64,000 bases of DNA from Arthrobacter sp. zg-Y20. Its GTDB lineage: Bacteria; Actinomycetota; Actinomycetes; Actinomycetales; Micrococcaceae. Shown here in pieces: positions 18,598-27,614 of this stretch. The stretch spans positions 1,674,001 through 1,738,000 of the forward strand of contig NZ_CP126241.1 of the NCBI RefSeq assembly GCF_030142075.1, written 5' to 3'. The first letter of the stretch is position 1, and each line of letters begins with the position of its first letter. Made by a program: the position numbers and the translations under genes. A model generated the notes under the pieces. That model saw nothing but the letters and a program-made list of their open reading frames with translations. It was not told the origin of the DNA and made no database searches.

Positions 18598-18759
18598 CGG
18601 GAGGGGTTCCTTGCGGTGGGGCAGCCGGTTCGCATCCGGTCGACGGGTTCGGCGGACCTCCAATGATATCCGTTCGCCTTGCCGCTGGCTGAGGGCTGCG
18701 TTCAGCTTCCGCATCCGGTTGCGCGGCGGGAGACTGGAACGGTGACCAAGGAGGACCGG

Positions 18760-19512
18760 ATGGCCAACAACATTTCCGGCAAGGTAGTCATCATCACCGG
18801 AGCATCGTCCGGGATAGGCGAAGCGACGGCAAAGCTGCTCGCCGAACGCGGAGCCAGGGTTGTGCTCGGTGCCCGGCGCGAAGACAAACTGGAACGGATT
18901 GCCACGCAGATCCGGGACGCCGGCGGGGAAGCGGTCCACCAGGTCCTCGACGTTACCGTGCAGGACTCCAACCACGCGATCGTGAGGCTGGCCCTGGAAA
19001 CGTTCGACGGCGTGGACGCCATCTTCCTCAACGCCGGCCTGATGCCGAACAGCCCGCTGTCCGCGCTCAAAACCGATGAGTGGCACCGGATGGTGGACGT
19101 GAACGTCACCGGGGTGCTCAACGGCATCGCAGCCGTACTGCCCCCGTTTATTCAGCAGCGGTCCGGCCACGTGATCGCCACGTCATCAGTCGCCGGACTG
19201 AAGGCCTATCCGGGCGGTGCCGTGTACGGCGGAACCAAATGGTTCCTGCGGGACTTCATGGAAGTGCTGCGCATGGAGTCCGCCGCCGAGGGCACGAACA
19301 TCCGCACCGCCACCATTTATCCGGCGGCCATCAACACTGAACTGCTGGACACTATCAGCGACCAGCACACCGCCAAGGATGCGCAGGCCCTGTACCAACG
19401 CTACGGAATTTCGCCGGAGCGGGTGGCCGACGTCGTTGCCTACGCCCTGGACCTGCCGGCGGACACCACGGTCAACGAGTTCACTGTCGGACCGGTCAAC
19501 CAACCCTGGTGA
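18760..19512 (+). CDS. Short-chain dehydrogenase/reductase (classical SDR)
   Basis: 250 residues. The dinucleotide loop is TGASSGIGEATAKLL, with Arg-rich LGARREDKLERI just after the second strand suggesting NADP(H). NAG (FLNAGLMPNSP), catalytic Ser (ATSSVAG) and YGGTK (YxxxK) are intact. AAGGAGG lies five bases before ATG 18760 and decides the start over GTG 18742. The family includes the YdfG/clavulanate-type serine and 3-hydroxy acid dehydrogenases; the substrate is not known. Divergent from the GIY-YIG-like gene. Confidence 0.85.
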   Translation: MANNISGKVVIITGASSGIGEATAKLLAERGARVVLGARREDKLERIATQIRDAGGEAVHQVLDVTVQDSNHAIVRLALETFDGVDAIFLNAGLMPNSPLSALKTDEWHRMVDVNVTGVLNGIAAVLPPFIQQRSGHVIATSSVAGLKAYPGGAVYGGTKWFLRDFMEVLRMESAAEGTNIRTATIYPAAINTELLDTISDQHTAKDAQALYQRYGISPERVADVVAYALDLPADTTVNEFTVGPVNQPW

Positions 19513-19629
19513 GTTCGGCAATCAGTGCATGCCGGCGTCGTCGTCCGGAAGGCGCGGGAATAGACCACGCCGGATCCGGCTTGTGCTTTAAGTGCCCTAC
19601 GGCACGGTTACCCCACAGCTTGGAGAAAT

Positions 19630-20670
19630 ATGACTACCGCACGCGCTTACGCAGCCACTTCCGCCACCGATCCGCTGGTTCCCACCACGATCGAACGCCG
19701 CGAGGTCGGCGCCCATGACGTCCTCATCGACATCGCCTACGCCGGTGTGTGCCACTCGGACATCCACACCGTCCGCGGCGAATGGGGGCCCATTGCGTAC
19801 CCGCAGGTAGTTGGCCACGAAATCGTGGGCACCGTGGCCGAGGTCGGCTCCGACGTCACCAAGCACAAAGTCGGCGACCGGGTGGGTGTGGGCTGCATGG
19901 TCAACTCCTGCCGCGAGTGTGAGAACTGCAAGGCCGGCATGGAGAACTACTGCCTCAACGGCAACATCGGCACCTACGCCAGCAAGGACGTGGACGGCAC
20001 CATCACGCAGGGCGGCTACGCCACCTCCGTAGTGGTCAACGACGACTTCGTGCTCCGCGTGCCGGAAAGCATTCCCTACGAAGCTGCCGCCCCGCTGCTG
20101 TGCGCCGGCATCACCACCTACTCACCGCTGGCCCACTGGAACGCAGGACCGGGCAAGCGCGTCGCCGTCGTCGGCATGGGCGGGCTGGGCCACATGGCCG
20201 TCAAGATCGCCGTCGCCATGGGCGCCGACGTGACCGTCCTGTCCCAGACGCTGAGCAAGCAGGAAGACGGACTCCGTTTCGGTGCGAAGGACTACTACGC
20301 CACCAGCGACGAGAGCACCTTCGAAAAGCTGGCCAACACGTTCGACCTGATCATCAACACGGTCAGCGCCCCACTCGACCTCAACCAGTACCTGGCCCTG
20401 CTGCGGCTGGACGGCACCATGGTCAGCGTGGGCGCCCCGCCCGAGCCCATGCCGATCTCCGTGTTCACCCTGATGGGCAAGCGCCGCTCCTACGCCGCCT
20501 CAAACATCGGCGGCATCAGCGAGACCCAGGAAATGCTGGACTTCTGTGCCGAACACGGCATCGCCCCCGAGGTGGAGCTGATCGAGGCCGCCGAAATCAA
20601 CACCGCCTACGAGCGTGTGCTGAAGTCCGACGTGCGGTACCGCTTCGTCATTGATGCGGCGACCATCTAA
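19630..20670 (+). CDS. Zinc-dependent alcohol dehydrogenase, cinnamyl-alcohol/YahK type (NADP)
   Basis: 346 residues. Catalytic zinc ligands lie in [15 protein letters not shown] and VVGHEIVG, plus the cysteine in [15 protein letters not shown]. Structural zinc cysteines are in [17 protein letters not shown]. The cofactor loop is [13 protein letters not shown]. These are the features of the broad NADP-dependent aldehyde reductase group (YahK/CAD). TGGAGAAAT precedes ATG 19630. The gene ends just before a strong hairpin terminator shared with the convergent IclR gene. Confidence 0.88.
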   Translation: MTTARAYAATSATDPLVPTTIERREVGAHDVLIDIAYAGVCHSDIHTVRGEWGPIAYPQVVGHEIVGTVAEVGSDVTKHKVGDRVGVGCMVNSCRECENCKAGMENYCLNGNIGTYASKDVDGTITQGGYATSVVVNDDFVLRVPESIPYEAAAPLLCAGITTYSPLAHWNAGPGKRVAVVGMGGLGHMAVKIAVAMGADVTVLSQTLSKQEDGLRFGAKDYYATSDESTFEKLANTFDLIINTVSAPLDLNQYLALLRLDGTMVSVGAPPEPMPISVFTLMGKRRSYAASNIGGISETQEMLDFCAEHGIAPEVELIEAAEINTAYERVLKSDVRYRFVIDAATI

Positions 20671-20684
20671 TCTGTTAGCCGCCA

Positions 20685-20725
20685 GTATGGGCACCCCGCC
20701 AAGATGGCGGGGTGCCCATACTTTT
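20685..20725. terminator. Strong intrinsic terminator between convergent genes
   Basis: Perfect 16-base stem, GTATGGGCACCCCGCC at 20685-20700, loop AAGAT and its complement at 20706-20721, followed by TTTT. It ends the alcohol dehydrogenase transcript and may also act on the minus-strand IclR transcript. Confidence 0.85.
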
Positions 20726-20733
20726 GTCCGCAG

Positions 20734-21525
20734 CTAGCTCTGCGCCCTTCCGGGGTTCACCACGGCCAGGCGCCGAGTGAGCTGATGCGCCTCATCGAGC
20801 AGCATCCGGCCGAGTGCCGGGACCCTGCCGGGACCGAAGCGTTGCTCGATGCCGGTGATGCTCAGCGAATACTGGGCGCGGCCGGCGCTGTCGAAGACTG
20901 CCGCCCCCATGCCGAAGCTGCCTTCGACAATGAGCCCAGGGTTCACAGCGAACCCGAGCTGCCGGGTGCGAAGCATCCGGCAGCGGATTTCGGCCTCGGA
21001 ATGCCCGTTGTATCCCCGCCTCTCCATGTGGCTGTTCCGCCGGAAATACGCATCAACGTCTTCGGAGTCACTGAACGCGAGAATTGCGAGCCCCGCTGAA
21101 GCTATGCCCAATGGGAATCGCACACCCTCATATAGGACAAACGACCGTACCGGGAAGGTGCCCTCCTCGCGGAGGAGACACACAGTTTCATCCCCCCGCC
21201 GGATCGAGAAGAATGCGCTCTCGCCCGTCAGCGCCGCGAGACGCCGGACGAATGGGAGTGCGAGTTCAGTGATGTCGTGCCGCGCCGCCGCGACTGTTCC
21301 CATGACGAGGAGCTCGGTGCCCAGTACCCAGCGCGAATCGTCCTCGTCAAAGTCGACGTAACCTTCGGCCGCGAGGGAACGCAGGATCCGGTAGGCCGTT
21401 GAGCGGGTGAGCCCAACCGCAGCGGCAACAGTTCCCGTGGACAGTCCGACAGGGGAGGAGCTGAGTGCTCGGAGGATGGCGGCCACACGGGCGACCACCT
21501 GACCTCCGGGAAGGGCTTCAGGCAT
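20734..21525 (-). CDS. IclR-family transcriptional regulator (first of three)
   Basis: 263 residues. The N-terminal winged helix is VARVAAILRALSSSPVGLST, then VAAAVGLTRSTAYRILRSL. The C-terminal effector-binding domain has SFVLYEGVRFPLGIASAGLA and GFAVNPGLIVEGSFGMGAAVF. It is divergent from the CoA-transferase genes scoA-scoB across 128 bases with a repeated AATTCAC-ATGT motif, so it very likely controls them. IclR proteins bind small aromatic or aliphatic acids; the effector here is unknown. Confidence 0.88.
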   Translation of the reverse strand: MPEALPGGQVVARVAAILRALSSSPVGLSTGTVAAAVGLTRSTAYRILRSLAAEGYVDFDEDDSRWVLGTELLVMGTVAAARHDITELALPFVRRLAALTGESAFFSIRRGDETVCLLREEGTFPVRSFVLYEGVRFPLGIASAGLAILAFSDSEDVDAYFRRNSHMERRGYNGHSEAEIRCRMLRTRQLGFAVNPGLIVEGSFGMGAAVFDSAGRAQYSLSITGIEQRFGPGRVPALGRMLLDEAHQLTRRLAVVNPGRAQS

Positions 21526-21533
21526 TGAGCCTC

Positions 21534-21576
21534 AATTCACTATGTGGACAGATGGACGGCACAAATTCACATGTTG
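21534..21576. promoter_or_regulatory. Putative operator of the first IclR: two direct AATTCAC-ATGT repeats
   Basis: AATTCACTATGTGG (21534-21547) and AATTCACATGTTG (21564-21576) start 30 bases apart, about three helical turns, on the same face. They lie in the divergent region between the IclR gene and scoA. The surrounding sequence is AT-rich compared with the flanking genes. Confidence 0.45.
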
Positions 21577-21653
21577 CTTAATTCATTCCTTCCTGTTGAT
21601 CGCAATTTCCGGCTCTGCTTAGCTCACGGGTAATCCGAGCGAAGGAAGTTCCG

Positions 21654-22379
21654 ATGCCCAAAATGTGGACTAGCGCAACAGCGGCCCTTGAAGGTTTACT
21701 CCGTAACGGCATGACGCTGGCCGTAGGAGGTTTCGGCCTGAGTGGAATTCCGGCGGACCTCATCGAGGCGGTTCGGGACTCCGGAGTGCGCGACCTAACG
21801 GTCGTCTCGAACAATATGGGGGTAGACGGGAAAGGTCTAGGCCTTTTGTTGGAGAATGCGCAGGTTTCACGAGTCATCTCGTCTTACGTAGGTGAGAACA
21901 AGGGCTTCGCCGCGGCTTATCTGGCCGGGACGCTCGACGTCGAGTTCGTTCCCCAAGGAACGCTCGCTGAAAGGCTCCGGGCAGGCGGAGCGGGAATTCC
22001 GGGCTTCTACACTGCAACCGGCGTAGGTACGCCGGTCGCCGAGGGGAAACCCACCAGAATCCTGGATGGGAAAGAGTACCTGTTGGAGCGGGGCATAGTC
22101 GCCGATCTGTCGCTTGTGCACGCACACTGCGGCGACCTCGAGGGCAACCTGACCTACCGCAACACTGCGCGGAACTTCAATCCGCTCGTCGCGGCCGCCG
22201 GCCGGGTGACCGTAGCGGAGGTCGAAGAAGTGGTGAACCCCGGGTACCTGGACCCGAACCTGGTGGTGACCCCCGGGATTTTTGTGAAGCGGCTCGTGCG
22301 GACATCGCGGCCAAAGGAAATCGAGCAGCGGACTACGCGGCCGCGCATGCTTACGCTTAGCGACGGGAAGAAAGCATGA
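21654..22379 (+). CDS. 3-oxoacid CoA-transferase, subunit A
   Basis: 241 residues, the usual size of a class I CoA-transferase alpha subunit. The glycine-rich start [76 protein letters not shown] and [13 protein letters not shown] are family motifs. It pairs with the overlapping subunit B gene. The class moves CoA from succinyl-CoA to acetoacetate (ScoA) or 3-oxoadipate (PcaI). Beside a BKACE gene, acetoacetate is the attractive acceptor, which is inference. Confidence 0.88.
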   Translation: MPKMWTSATAALEGLLRNGMTLAVGGFGLSGIPADLIEAVRDSGVRDLTVVSNNMGVDGKGLGLLLENAQVSRVISSYVGENKGFAAAYLAGTLDVEFVPQGTLAERLRAGGAGIPGFYTATGVGTPVAEGKPTRILDGKEYLLERGIVADLSLVHAHCGDLEGNLTYRNTARNFNPLVAAAGRVTVAEVEEVVNPGYLDPNLVVTPGIFVKRLVRTSRPKEIEQRTTRPRMLTLSDGKKA

Positions 22380-23047
22380 CCTGGACAAGGAACGATATGG
22401 CGGCCATTGCCGCCCGGGGACTCCAAGACGGAGACTACGTCAATCTGGGCATCGGTATGCCCACGCTCGTGGCGAATCACCTCCCGCCGGGGTTGAAGGT
22501 GGTCCTGCACAGCGAGAACGGCCTGCTCGGTATCGGCCCGTTCCCGTTCGAAGGAGAGGAAGACGCCGACCTCATCAATGCCGGTAAGCAGACGGTCACG
22601 GCCACCCCGGGGGCAAGCTTCTTCGACTCGGCTATGTCCTTCGGGATGATCCGCGGCGGGCATATAGATACGGCCGTCCTCGGCGCCCTCCAGGTGTCGG
22701 AACAGGGGGACCTTGCCAATTGGATGGTCCCCGGGGCGATGGTGAAGGGCATGGGCGGTGCGATGGATCTTGTCGCCGGTACCCCTCGGGTCGTCGTGAT
22801 TACCGACCATGTGGCGAAGGACGGCAGCCCCAAAATTGTCAGGGAGTGCACGTTACCCCTCACGGGCCGCAGATGCGTTGATGAAATCATCACCGACCTT
22901 GCGGTGTTCTCCGTGGCCGACGGCGGCCTCGAGCTCCAGGCCGTTGCACCCGGCGTGACCCTCGATGAGGTGCGGGCCAAGACCGGGGCCCGGTTCCGCA
23001 TCGCCGGGACGCTGACCCGGGCGACATGTGCCGACATCAGGAGCTGA
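22376..23047 (+). CDS. 3-oxoacid CoA-transferase, subunit B
   Basis: 223 residues, start ATG 22376 overlapping the subunit A stop (ATGA). The catalytic glutamate lies in [14 protein letters not shown]. The segments [37 protein letters not shown] and [19 protein letters not shown] are typical. It forms the active heterodimer with subunit A. Its last 11 bases overlap the end of the convergent SDR gene, an arrangement that needs both stops to be conserved. Confidence 0.9.
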   Translation: MTWTRNDMAAIAARGLQDGDYVNLGIGMPTLVANHLPPGLKVVLHSENGLLGIGPFPFEGEEDADLINAGKQTVTATPGASFFDSAMSFGMIRGGHIDTAVLGALQVSEQGDLANWMVPGAMVKGMGGAMDLVAGTPRVVVITDHVAKDGSPKIVRECTLPLTGRRCVDEIITDLAVFSVADGGLELQAVAPGVTLDEVRAKTGARFRIAGTLTRATCADIRS

Positions 23048-23798
23048 AGCCTCCGTCCACGGGAAGGACGATGCCGCTGATGTGGCTGGCCCGGTTGCTT
23101 AGGAGCCAGGCAGCGGCATCGGCCACCTCGGTGGTGGAGCCGGCCTTACGGAGGGGGGTAGCCGAGATCCGCGCCTCAACCCCGCCTGGGATGGCCTCGC
23201 GGGTCTTCTGCAGCATAGGTGTTTCAATCGGGCCGGGCGCGATGGAGTTCACGCGGATGCCTTCCGGACCGTTGTCGTGGGCTGCTGTGCGGGTGAGGCC
23301 GATGACGGCGTGCTTGGTCGCCTGATAAGCACCCATTCCGGTGCTTCCGCGGATCCCGCCGACACTGCTGACATTGACGATGGAGCCGCCGCCCGCAGCG
23401 CGCATTGCACGCACCTCCTCGCGCATACAGAGCCACACTCCCTTGACGTTGACCGCCATGATCCGGTCGAAGTCCTCTTCGCTGACCTCATGCAGCTTCC
23501 CGGATCCTGTCACGCCTGCGTTGTTGAAGGCGCCATCGAGCCGTCCAAACCGCTCCAGCGCCGTATCCACGAAGTGTGCGGCATCGGCAGCGACACTTGC
23601 GTCGCCCGTCACCCACGCCACCGGCGTACCTTCAACGGTTAGCTCGTCGGCGACTGCACGGAGGCCGGGTTCTGTCCGTGCGGCAAGCACGACGGATGCC
23701 CCGTCCCGGGCGAAAACCCGCGCTGCATCGGCTCCGATGCCCGTGCTGGCGCCAACTACGAGGATTACTTTTCCTTCGAGAAGACGTGCAGTCATCAA
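23037..23798 (-). CDS. Short-chain dehydrogenase/reductase of the BKACE operon
   Basis: 253 residues. [17 protein letters not shown] is the cofactor loop and AARTEPG follows the second strand. NNAGVTG, the catalytic Ser in VNVSSVGG and YQATK (YxxxK) are intact, with the C-terminal [13 protein letters not shown] of FabG/BDH-like SDRs. It is the last of five minus-strand genes, start overlapping the aldolase stop by four bases. In a BKACE pathway it could oxidise a 3-hydroxy acid to the 3-keto acid that BKACE cleaves; that is inference. Confidence 0.87.
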   Translation of the reverse strand: MMTARLLEGKVILVVGASTGIGADAARVFARDGASVVLAARTEPGLRAVADELTVEGTPVAWVTGDASVAADAAHFVDTALERFGRLDGAFNNAGVTGSGKLHEVSEEDFDRIMAVNVKGVWLCMREEVRAMRAAGGGSIVNVSSVGGIRGSTGMGAYQATKHAVIGLTRTAAHDNGPEGIRVNSIAPGPIETPMLQKTREAIPGGVEARISATPLRKAGSTTEVADAAAWLLSNRASHISGIVLPVDGGFSS

Positions 23799-24628
23799 GT
23801 TCCTTTCGTGCCGGCTGAGGAATGCTGCGCCGTCGTTGACGCTGCATACCGGACAGTGCGCCCGGCGGCAGCTGCAGCGGCCGCTGCGGCACCGAGCATA
23901 CTGGCGTCGTTGCCCATGAGCGTGAAGGAGTAACCGGCGTCGACGGCGGCCTGGACTGCTGCCGCCGTCGAGCCGCCGGCATTGCCGATGGGCACCCCAG
24001 CCGCCCTGGCATCGCGGACGGCGCCTGCAATGAGCTCCAGCACGTGCGGGGAGGACTCTGTCCCGCCCTCAACCGTCGATAAATCTGCAGCGCCAATGAG
24101 CAGGCAATCAATACCGTCCACTGCTGCGATGGCCCCGGCGGCACGGGCCGCATTCCCACTCTCGATCTGGGCGATAAGCACTACCTCTTCCTGGCCGTAG
24201 CGAACGTAGTCCGCACGGGACATGGCCCCCCAGGCTCCGGCGCGGCTCGTCGAACCGACGCCCCTGGTTCCGAGCGGGGGAAACCGGACAGCCGCCGCGG
24301 CTGCCCGCGCCTGCTCAACGGTATCGATGTGAGGCACCATGATGCCTTCAGCGCCTGCGTCGAGCAAACGCTGGACTATGCCGGCATCCAGGGAGGGAAT
24401 CCGGACCAGGGGGGCCACACCGGCGAACAGGGCGGTCCCGATGTGACGATATGCCGTCTCCAGGCTCATAGCGGAATGTTCAAGGTCGATGACCACGAAA
24501 TCGAAGCCTGCCAGGGCAATGAGTTCGATGCTTTCCATTGCGGGGATTTTCACCCAGGTCCCCAGTGCGGGTGCATCCGGATTCTGCAGTGCCTGCCGAA
24601 ACAGGCTCCGCCGGTTCGGGGACATCAT
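23795..24628 (-). CDS. HpcH/HpaI-type class II aldolase
   Basis: 277 residues. GTWVKIPAMESIELIALAGF, FVVIDLEHSAMSLE (His51), PLVRIPS (Arg76), GAEGIMVPHIDTVEQAR, then QIESGNA (Glu156) and IGAADLS (Asp182) give the metal ligands and catalytic residues of the 2-keto-3-deoxy acid aldolase family. It would cleave a 4-hydroxy-2-oxo acid to pyruvate and an aldehyde, or run related chemistry. Ala-rich runs near the C-terminus are unusual. ATG 24628 overlaps the cupin stop (ATGA). Fourth gene of the coupled operon. Confidence 0.87.
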   Translation of the reverse strand: MMSPNRRSLFRQALQNPDAPALGTWVKIPAMESIELIALAGFDFVVIDLEHSAMSLETAYRHIGTALFAGVAPLVRIPSLDAGIVQRLLDAGAEGIMVPHIDTVEQARAAAAAVRFPPLGTRGVGSTSRAGAWGAMSRADYVRYGQEEVVLIAQIESGNAARAAGAIAAVDGIDCLLIGAADLSTVEGGTESSPHVLELIAGAVRDARAAGVPIGNAGGSTAAAVQAAVDAGYSFTLMGNDASMLGAAAAAAAAAGRTVRYAASTTAQHSSAGTKGT

Positions 24629-25536
24629 TTCGACGGGTAATCGTCGGCGTTGAGAACCCATCCGGATGCGGAGAAGTCCTCCCGGGGCGCGGAAAAGATA
24701 TCTATGAGCTGTTGATGCCGGCCAACGCCCTGTGTGGTGTGGACTGTGGGCGGAGGAATGATGCAGATGGACGGGGTCTCGATCTGACGGTGCTCGTCAG
24801 GGCGCCATTGCGTCGAGTCCGGGCCCCAGGGATAGCGGATATGGTGGACGAAGCTGCCCTTGACGGCCAGGGAAATCTGTTCGAAGTCCTCATGGAAGTG
24901 CGGCGAGAGTTTGGTCCGCTCGCGCGGGGCCGGTTCCTCTGCGAGGAAGTTCACCATCAGGTTCGTCGTTCGGAAGATCCGCCCGAACCGACCGGGAATG
25001 ACTGGGGTATCGGCCAGTGGGTATGTACGGAGACGGAACCCGCCCACCGGATCCGGCCACGGCTCGAGTGGGGCGGCCCGAAGATCCGGTTCGGCGTACG
25101 CAGCAGCGTTGAGCGCTCCTTCTCTCAAGTCGTCGGCTATTGCGGAGAACAAACGGATGAGGATCCCGTCGGCCATAACGGTGATGGCACTGTCTCCGGG
25201 CGGAACGACGACGAACGCTTCTTCACCTATGCTCACCGACTCACTGCCGGCAACTATGTGCAGGGGAGAACTCTCCGAGTACAGAAGGACGGCATATTCG
25301 TCGGGTTGGGCGGAGCGGGAGAATACCTCACCGGATTTCGCCTCCGTGTAGCTCAGGACGAGATTAGCGGCGCGTGCTGTCCAGGTACGGCTGCCGTGTT
25401 CGCCTATCTCGGTCGGTTCATGGGAGAGGAACTCGATCCACTGGGCCGGCTTGACAGGGGTTGAGGGGTCGATGGCTTTCTCCGGTGCGGCTGTTGCTAA
25501 GGCGGACCGGATGTCGTCTTTGGCATACATGCTCAT
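24625..25536 (-). CDS. Cupin-fold protein (probable metal enzyme)
   Basis: 303 residues, large for a cupin and likely bicupin. The C-terminal half has an intact metal tetrad: His213 and His215 with Glu219 in SPHFHEDFEQISL, and His266 in IPPPTVHTTQG. The N-terminal half (residues 30-130) is a second beta-sandwich without obvious ligands. Such proteins act as isomerases, dioxygenases or binding proteins. It is third in the five-gene operon, overlapping both neighbours by four bases. No specific reaction can be assigned. Confidence 0.72.
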   Translation of the reverse strand: MSMYAKDDIRSALATAAPEKAIDPSTPVKPAQWIEFLSHEPTEIGEHGSRTWTARAANLVLSYTEAKSGEVFSRSAQPDEYAVLLYSESSPLHIVAGSESVSIGEEAFVVVPPGDSAITVMADGILIRLFSAIADDLREGALNAAAYAEPDLRAAPLEPWPDPVGGFRLRTYPLADTPVIPGRFGRIFRTTNLMVNFLAEEPAPRERTKLSPHFHEDFEQISLAVKGSFVHHIRYPWGPDSTQWRPDEHRQIETPSICIIPPPTVHTTQGVGRHQQLIDIFSAPREDFSASGWVLNADDYPSK

Positions 25537-26492
25537 GGGGCAATTACCTTCTCATTCCGTCGGTGACGTTCTTTTCCAATACCTTTGAGGTTCAGCATCC
25601 GGCGAACGTCATCGGGGGTCGCGATGTCTTTGCCGAGATCCTCCACTACAGTGCGGATCTTCGTGACCTGTTGGGCGTTGCTGATGGCCAGTTCGCCTTT
25701 GTTGATCCAAAGGCTGTCTTCGAGGCCGACCCGAACGTTCCCGCCAAGCCAGGCACTGTGGGTGCCGAACTGCATCTGGTTTCGTCCGGCCGCGAAGGCT
25801 GAGAAGTAGTAGTCGTCGCCGAAGAGCTTGTCCGCGATGGTGACCATATGGGTGAGGTTTTCGTGATCCGCGCCAATCCCGCCCAGGATGCCGAATACCC
25901 CTTGGATAAGGAATGGCGGCTTCACAAGGCCCATATCGGCGAAGTATGCGAGCGAGTACAGGTGGCCGATGTCGTAGCACTCGAATTCGAAGCGTGTGCC
26001 GAGGCCGTCACCGAGTGTCCGGAGGGTGTGCTCAATACGGTCGAACGAGTTGATAAAGGGATGTGAATACGTGTTGAGCACGTATTCCTTTTCCCAGTCG
26101 TGCTTCCAATCCGTGACCTTGTCCGCAATGCCTGCGTAGACAAAATTCATCGAACCCATATTCAGGGAGGCCAGCTCGGGTGCGAACCGGAGGGCACCCG
26201 CCAGCCGCTGCTCCATCGTCATGGCGGACGATCCGCCGGTGGTGATGTTGATGACGACGTCGGCCCTGTCGAGTATGGCCGGGACTATCTCCTCGTAGAT
26301 TTCGGCCTCCCACGCAGGACGCCCGTCCGGGTGCCGTGCATGGAGATGGATGACCGCGGAGCCTGCGGCGGCAGCCCCGAGAGCCGAGGCCACCACCTCT
26401 TCCGCGGACAGGGGAAGGTGGGGGCTCTGTGAGGGAATGTTGACGGACCCTGTCACTGCCGTGGTGATGATGACTTTCTCGGCCTGGCGCAT
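25533..26492 (-). CDS. BKACE family beta-keto acid cleavage enzyme (DUF849)
   Basis: 319 residues. KVIITTAVTGSVNIPSQSPHLP with the second-strand AVIHLHARHPDGRP (His49 and His51 as zinc ligands), VVINITTGGSSAMT, PELASLNMGSMNF, FECYDIGHLYSLAYFADMGL and the C-terminal GLEDSLWINKGELAISNAQQV define the family. BKACE enzymes condense a beta-keto acid with acetyl-CoA and release acetoacetate plus a new acyl-CoA. The CoA-transferase genes 2.5 kb away could recycle the acetoacetate. The keto acid is unknown; known family substrates include 3-keto-5-aminohexanoate and dehydrocarnitine. Confidence 0.9.
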   Translation of the reverse strand: MRQAEKVIITTAVTGSVNIPSQSPHLPLSAEEVVASALGAAAAGSAVIHLHARHPDGRPAWEAEIYEEIVPAILDRADVVINITTGGSSAMTMEQRLAGALRFAPELASLNMGSMNFVYAGIADKVTDWKHDWEKEYVLNTYSHPFINSFDRIEHTLRTLGDGLGTRFEFECYDIGHLYSLAYFADMGLVKPPFLIQGVFGILGGIGADHENLTHMVTIADKLFGDDYYFSAFAAGRNQMQFGTHSAWLGGNVRVGLEDSLWINKGELAISNAQQVTKIRTVVEDLGKDIATPDDVRRMLNLKGIGKERHRRNEKVIAP

Positions 26493-27412
26493 CAGATGGA
26501 TTCTTCCAAGCCGAGCAGGAATGCCGTGTTCCTGCAGATCATCTGGCGAATGTCCTTTTCCGCCACCCCGTGGTCCAGCAGCTGCCCAATGACATGGATA
26601 TAGCCGTCAACGGGCAGGGGATTCGTCTTCTGGCCCAGGTCCGAATCAATGACGGTGCGCTCGGGCCCGATCTTCTCGATCCAGTCCACCAGCCTTGAAA
26701 TGGGAAACCCGGGAGCAGGAACATCCGGATGGTACATCGACAGTTCGTGCTCTACGAAGGCACCGTACTTCAGCATCTCTTCCACATCATCATCGGAAGC
26801 GTTGACGATGAAGTCGGGGTGGTGAAGCAGGAGCCGGCGGACCCCGTTCTCCTTTGCCGTTTCGAAAAGGGCTTTCATGGACGCCGCATCCAGGTGACCT
26901 CCGGTGAGCATAATGTCCGCTTCGGCGACCAGCTGGGTGACGCGAACCGTTTCCGCTGAAACGTTTCCGTCCGTATCCCAGATCGACACTTCCTGCTCTT
27001 CGAGATTGGAACCGAGGGTGGGGAACCCGTCGTCGTGGTTATGGGCCGCGATGTGCTGGGCGGCCGAGACGGTTGGACCCCACACGGCACGCCCACCCAT
27101 TTGGATTGCGACCGCGACAGCCGAAGGATTGATGCCCCCGACCTCGGAGTTCAGCGCAACGCCGCCGTAGACAGGGGTTGGAGCATTGGCCAGCTGTGAC
27201 TCCATGGCAAGCAGGTCCATCACCGTGTTGTGGTGGTGCGACTTGATAAGCAACGCCCTCATCCCGATGCGGGCCGCGTCGTAGGAGGCCTCCACGTGGT
27301 TGAGCCGGCGGGGGAATGGGCTTGGTCCGGAATGAACGTGAAGGTCGACAGCACCCTCGAGGACCTTCAGCAGAGCGGGGGAGGGAACGGCCGGGTCAGC
27401 GGTGTTCAACAT
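26492..27412 (-). CDS. DUF6282-type metal-dependent hydrolase (amidohydrolase-like)
   Basis: 306 residues. VDLHVHSGPSPFPRR (Asp23, His25, His27), LIKSHHHNTVMD (Lys57, His59-61), RLLLHHPDF and TVIDSDLGQ place metal ligands as in TIM-barrel amidohydrolase/PHP-like enzymes. It is the first gene of the five-gene minus-strand operon and overlaps BKACE by one base (TGATG). A hydrolytic opening of a lactam, amide or cyclic imide is conceivable given the neighbouring cyclase-family gene, but no substrate can be read from sequence. Divergent from the second IclR gene. Confidence 0.75.
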   Translation of the reverse strand: MLNTADPAVPSPALLKVLEGAVDLHVHSGPSPFPRRLNHVEASYDAARIGMRALLIKSHHHNTVMDLLAMESQLANAPTPVYGGVALNSEVGGINPSAVAVAIQMGGRAVWGPTVSAAQHIAAHNHDDGFPTLGSNLEEQEVSIWDTDGNVSAETVRVTQLVAEADIMLTGGHLDAASMKALFETAKENGVRRLLLHHPDFIVNASDDDVEEMLKYGAFVEHELSMYHPDVPAPGFPISRLVDWIEKIGPERTVIDSDLGQKTNPLPVDGYIHVIGQLLDHGVAEKDIRQMICRNTAFLLGLEESI

Positions 27413-27447
27413 CCGAGAACCTCCTTGTTGTTCGGATTGTGCGAATG

Positions 27448-27463
27448 ATGTTCACCATACGAA
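27448..27463. promoter_or_regulatory. Putative IclR operator, ATGTTCACCAT motif
   Basis: ATGTTCACCATACGAA lies 35 bases upstream of the DUF6282 operon start. The 11-base core ATGTTCACCAT recurs exactly, inverted, at 32667-32677 in front of the third IclR gene. Confidence 0.5.
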
Positions 27464-27548
27464 GTAAGGGCTCGGATGTCTAGGGTTCGTTGCTATCCGT
27501 TCCTCATGTGCGGCGGCGTCTGGTTCGCAGAATGAATTTGATGCTTGC

Positions 27549-27559
27549 ATGATGAACAT
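27549..27559. promoter_or_regulatory. Second half of putative IclR operator, inverted ATGTTCATCAT
   Basis: ATGATGAACAT, complement ATGTTCATCAT, differs at one base from the core at 27448 and is inverted to it. It lies 55 bases before the second IclR start, so the pair brackets the divergent promoter region. Confidence 0.4.
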
Positions 27560-27614
27560 TCGGTTGCTTTACTTGGCATCCATGACGCCGGACAACCTCG
27601 ATGAGGAGGTGACT

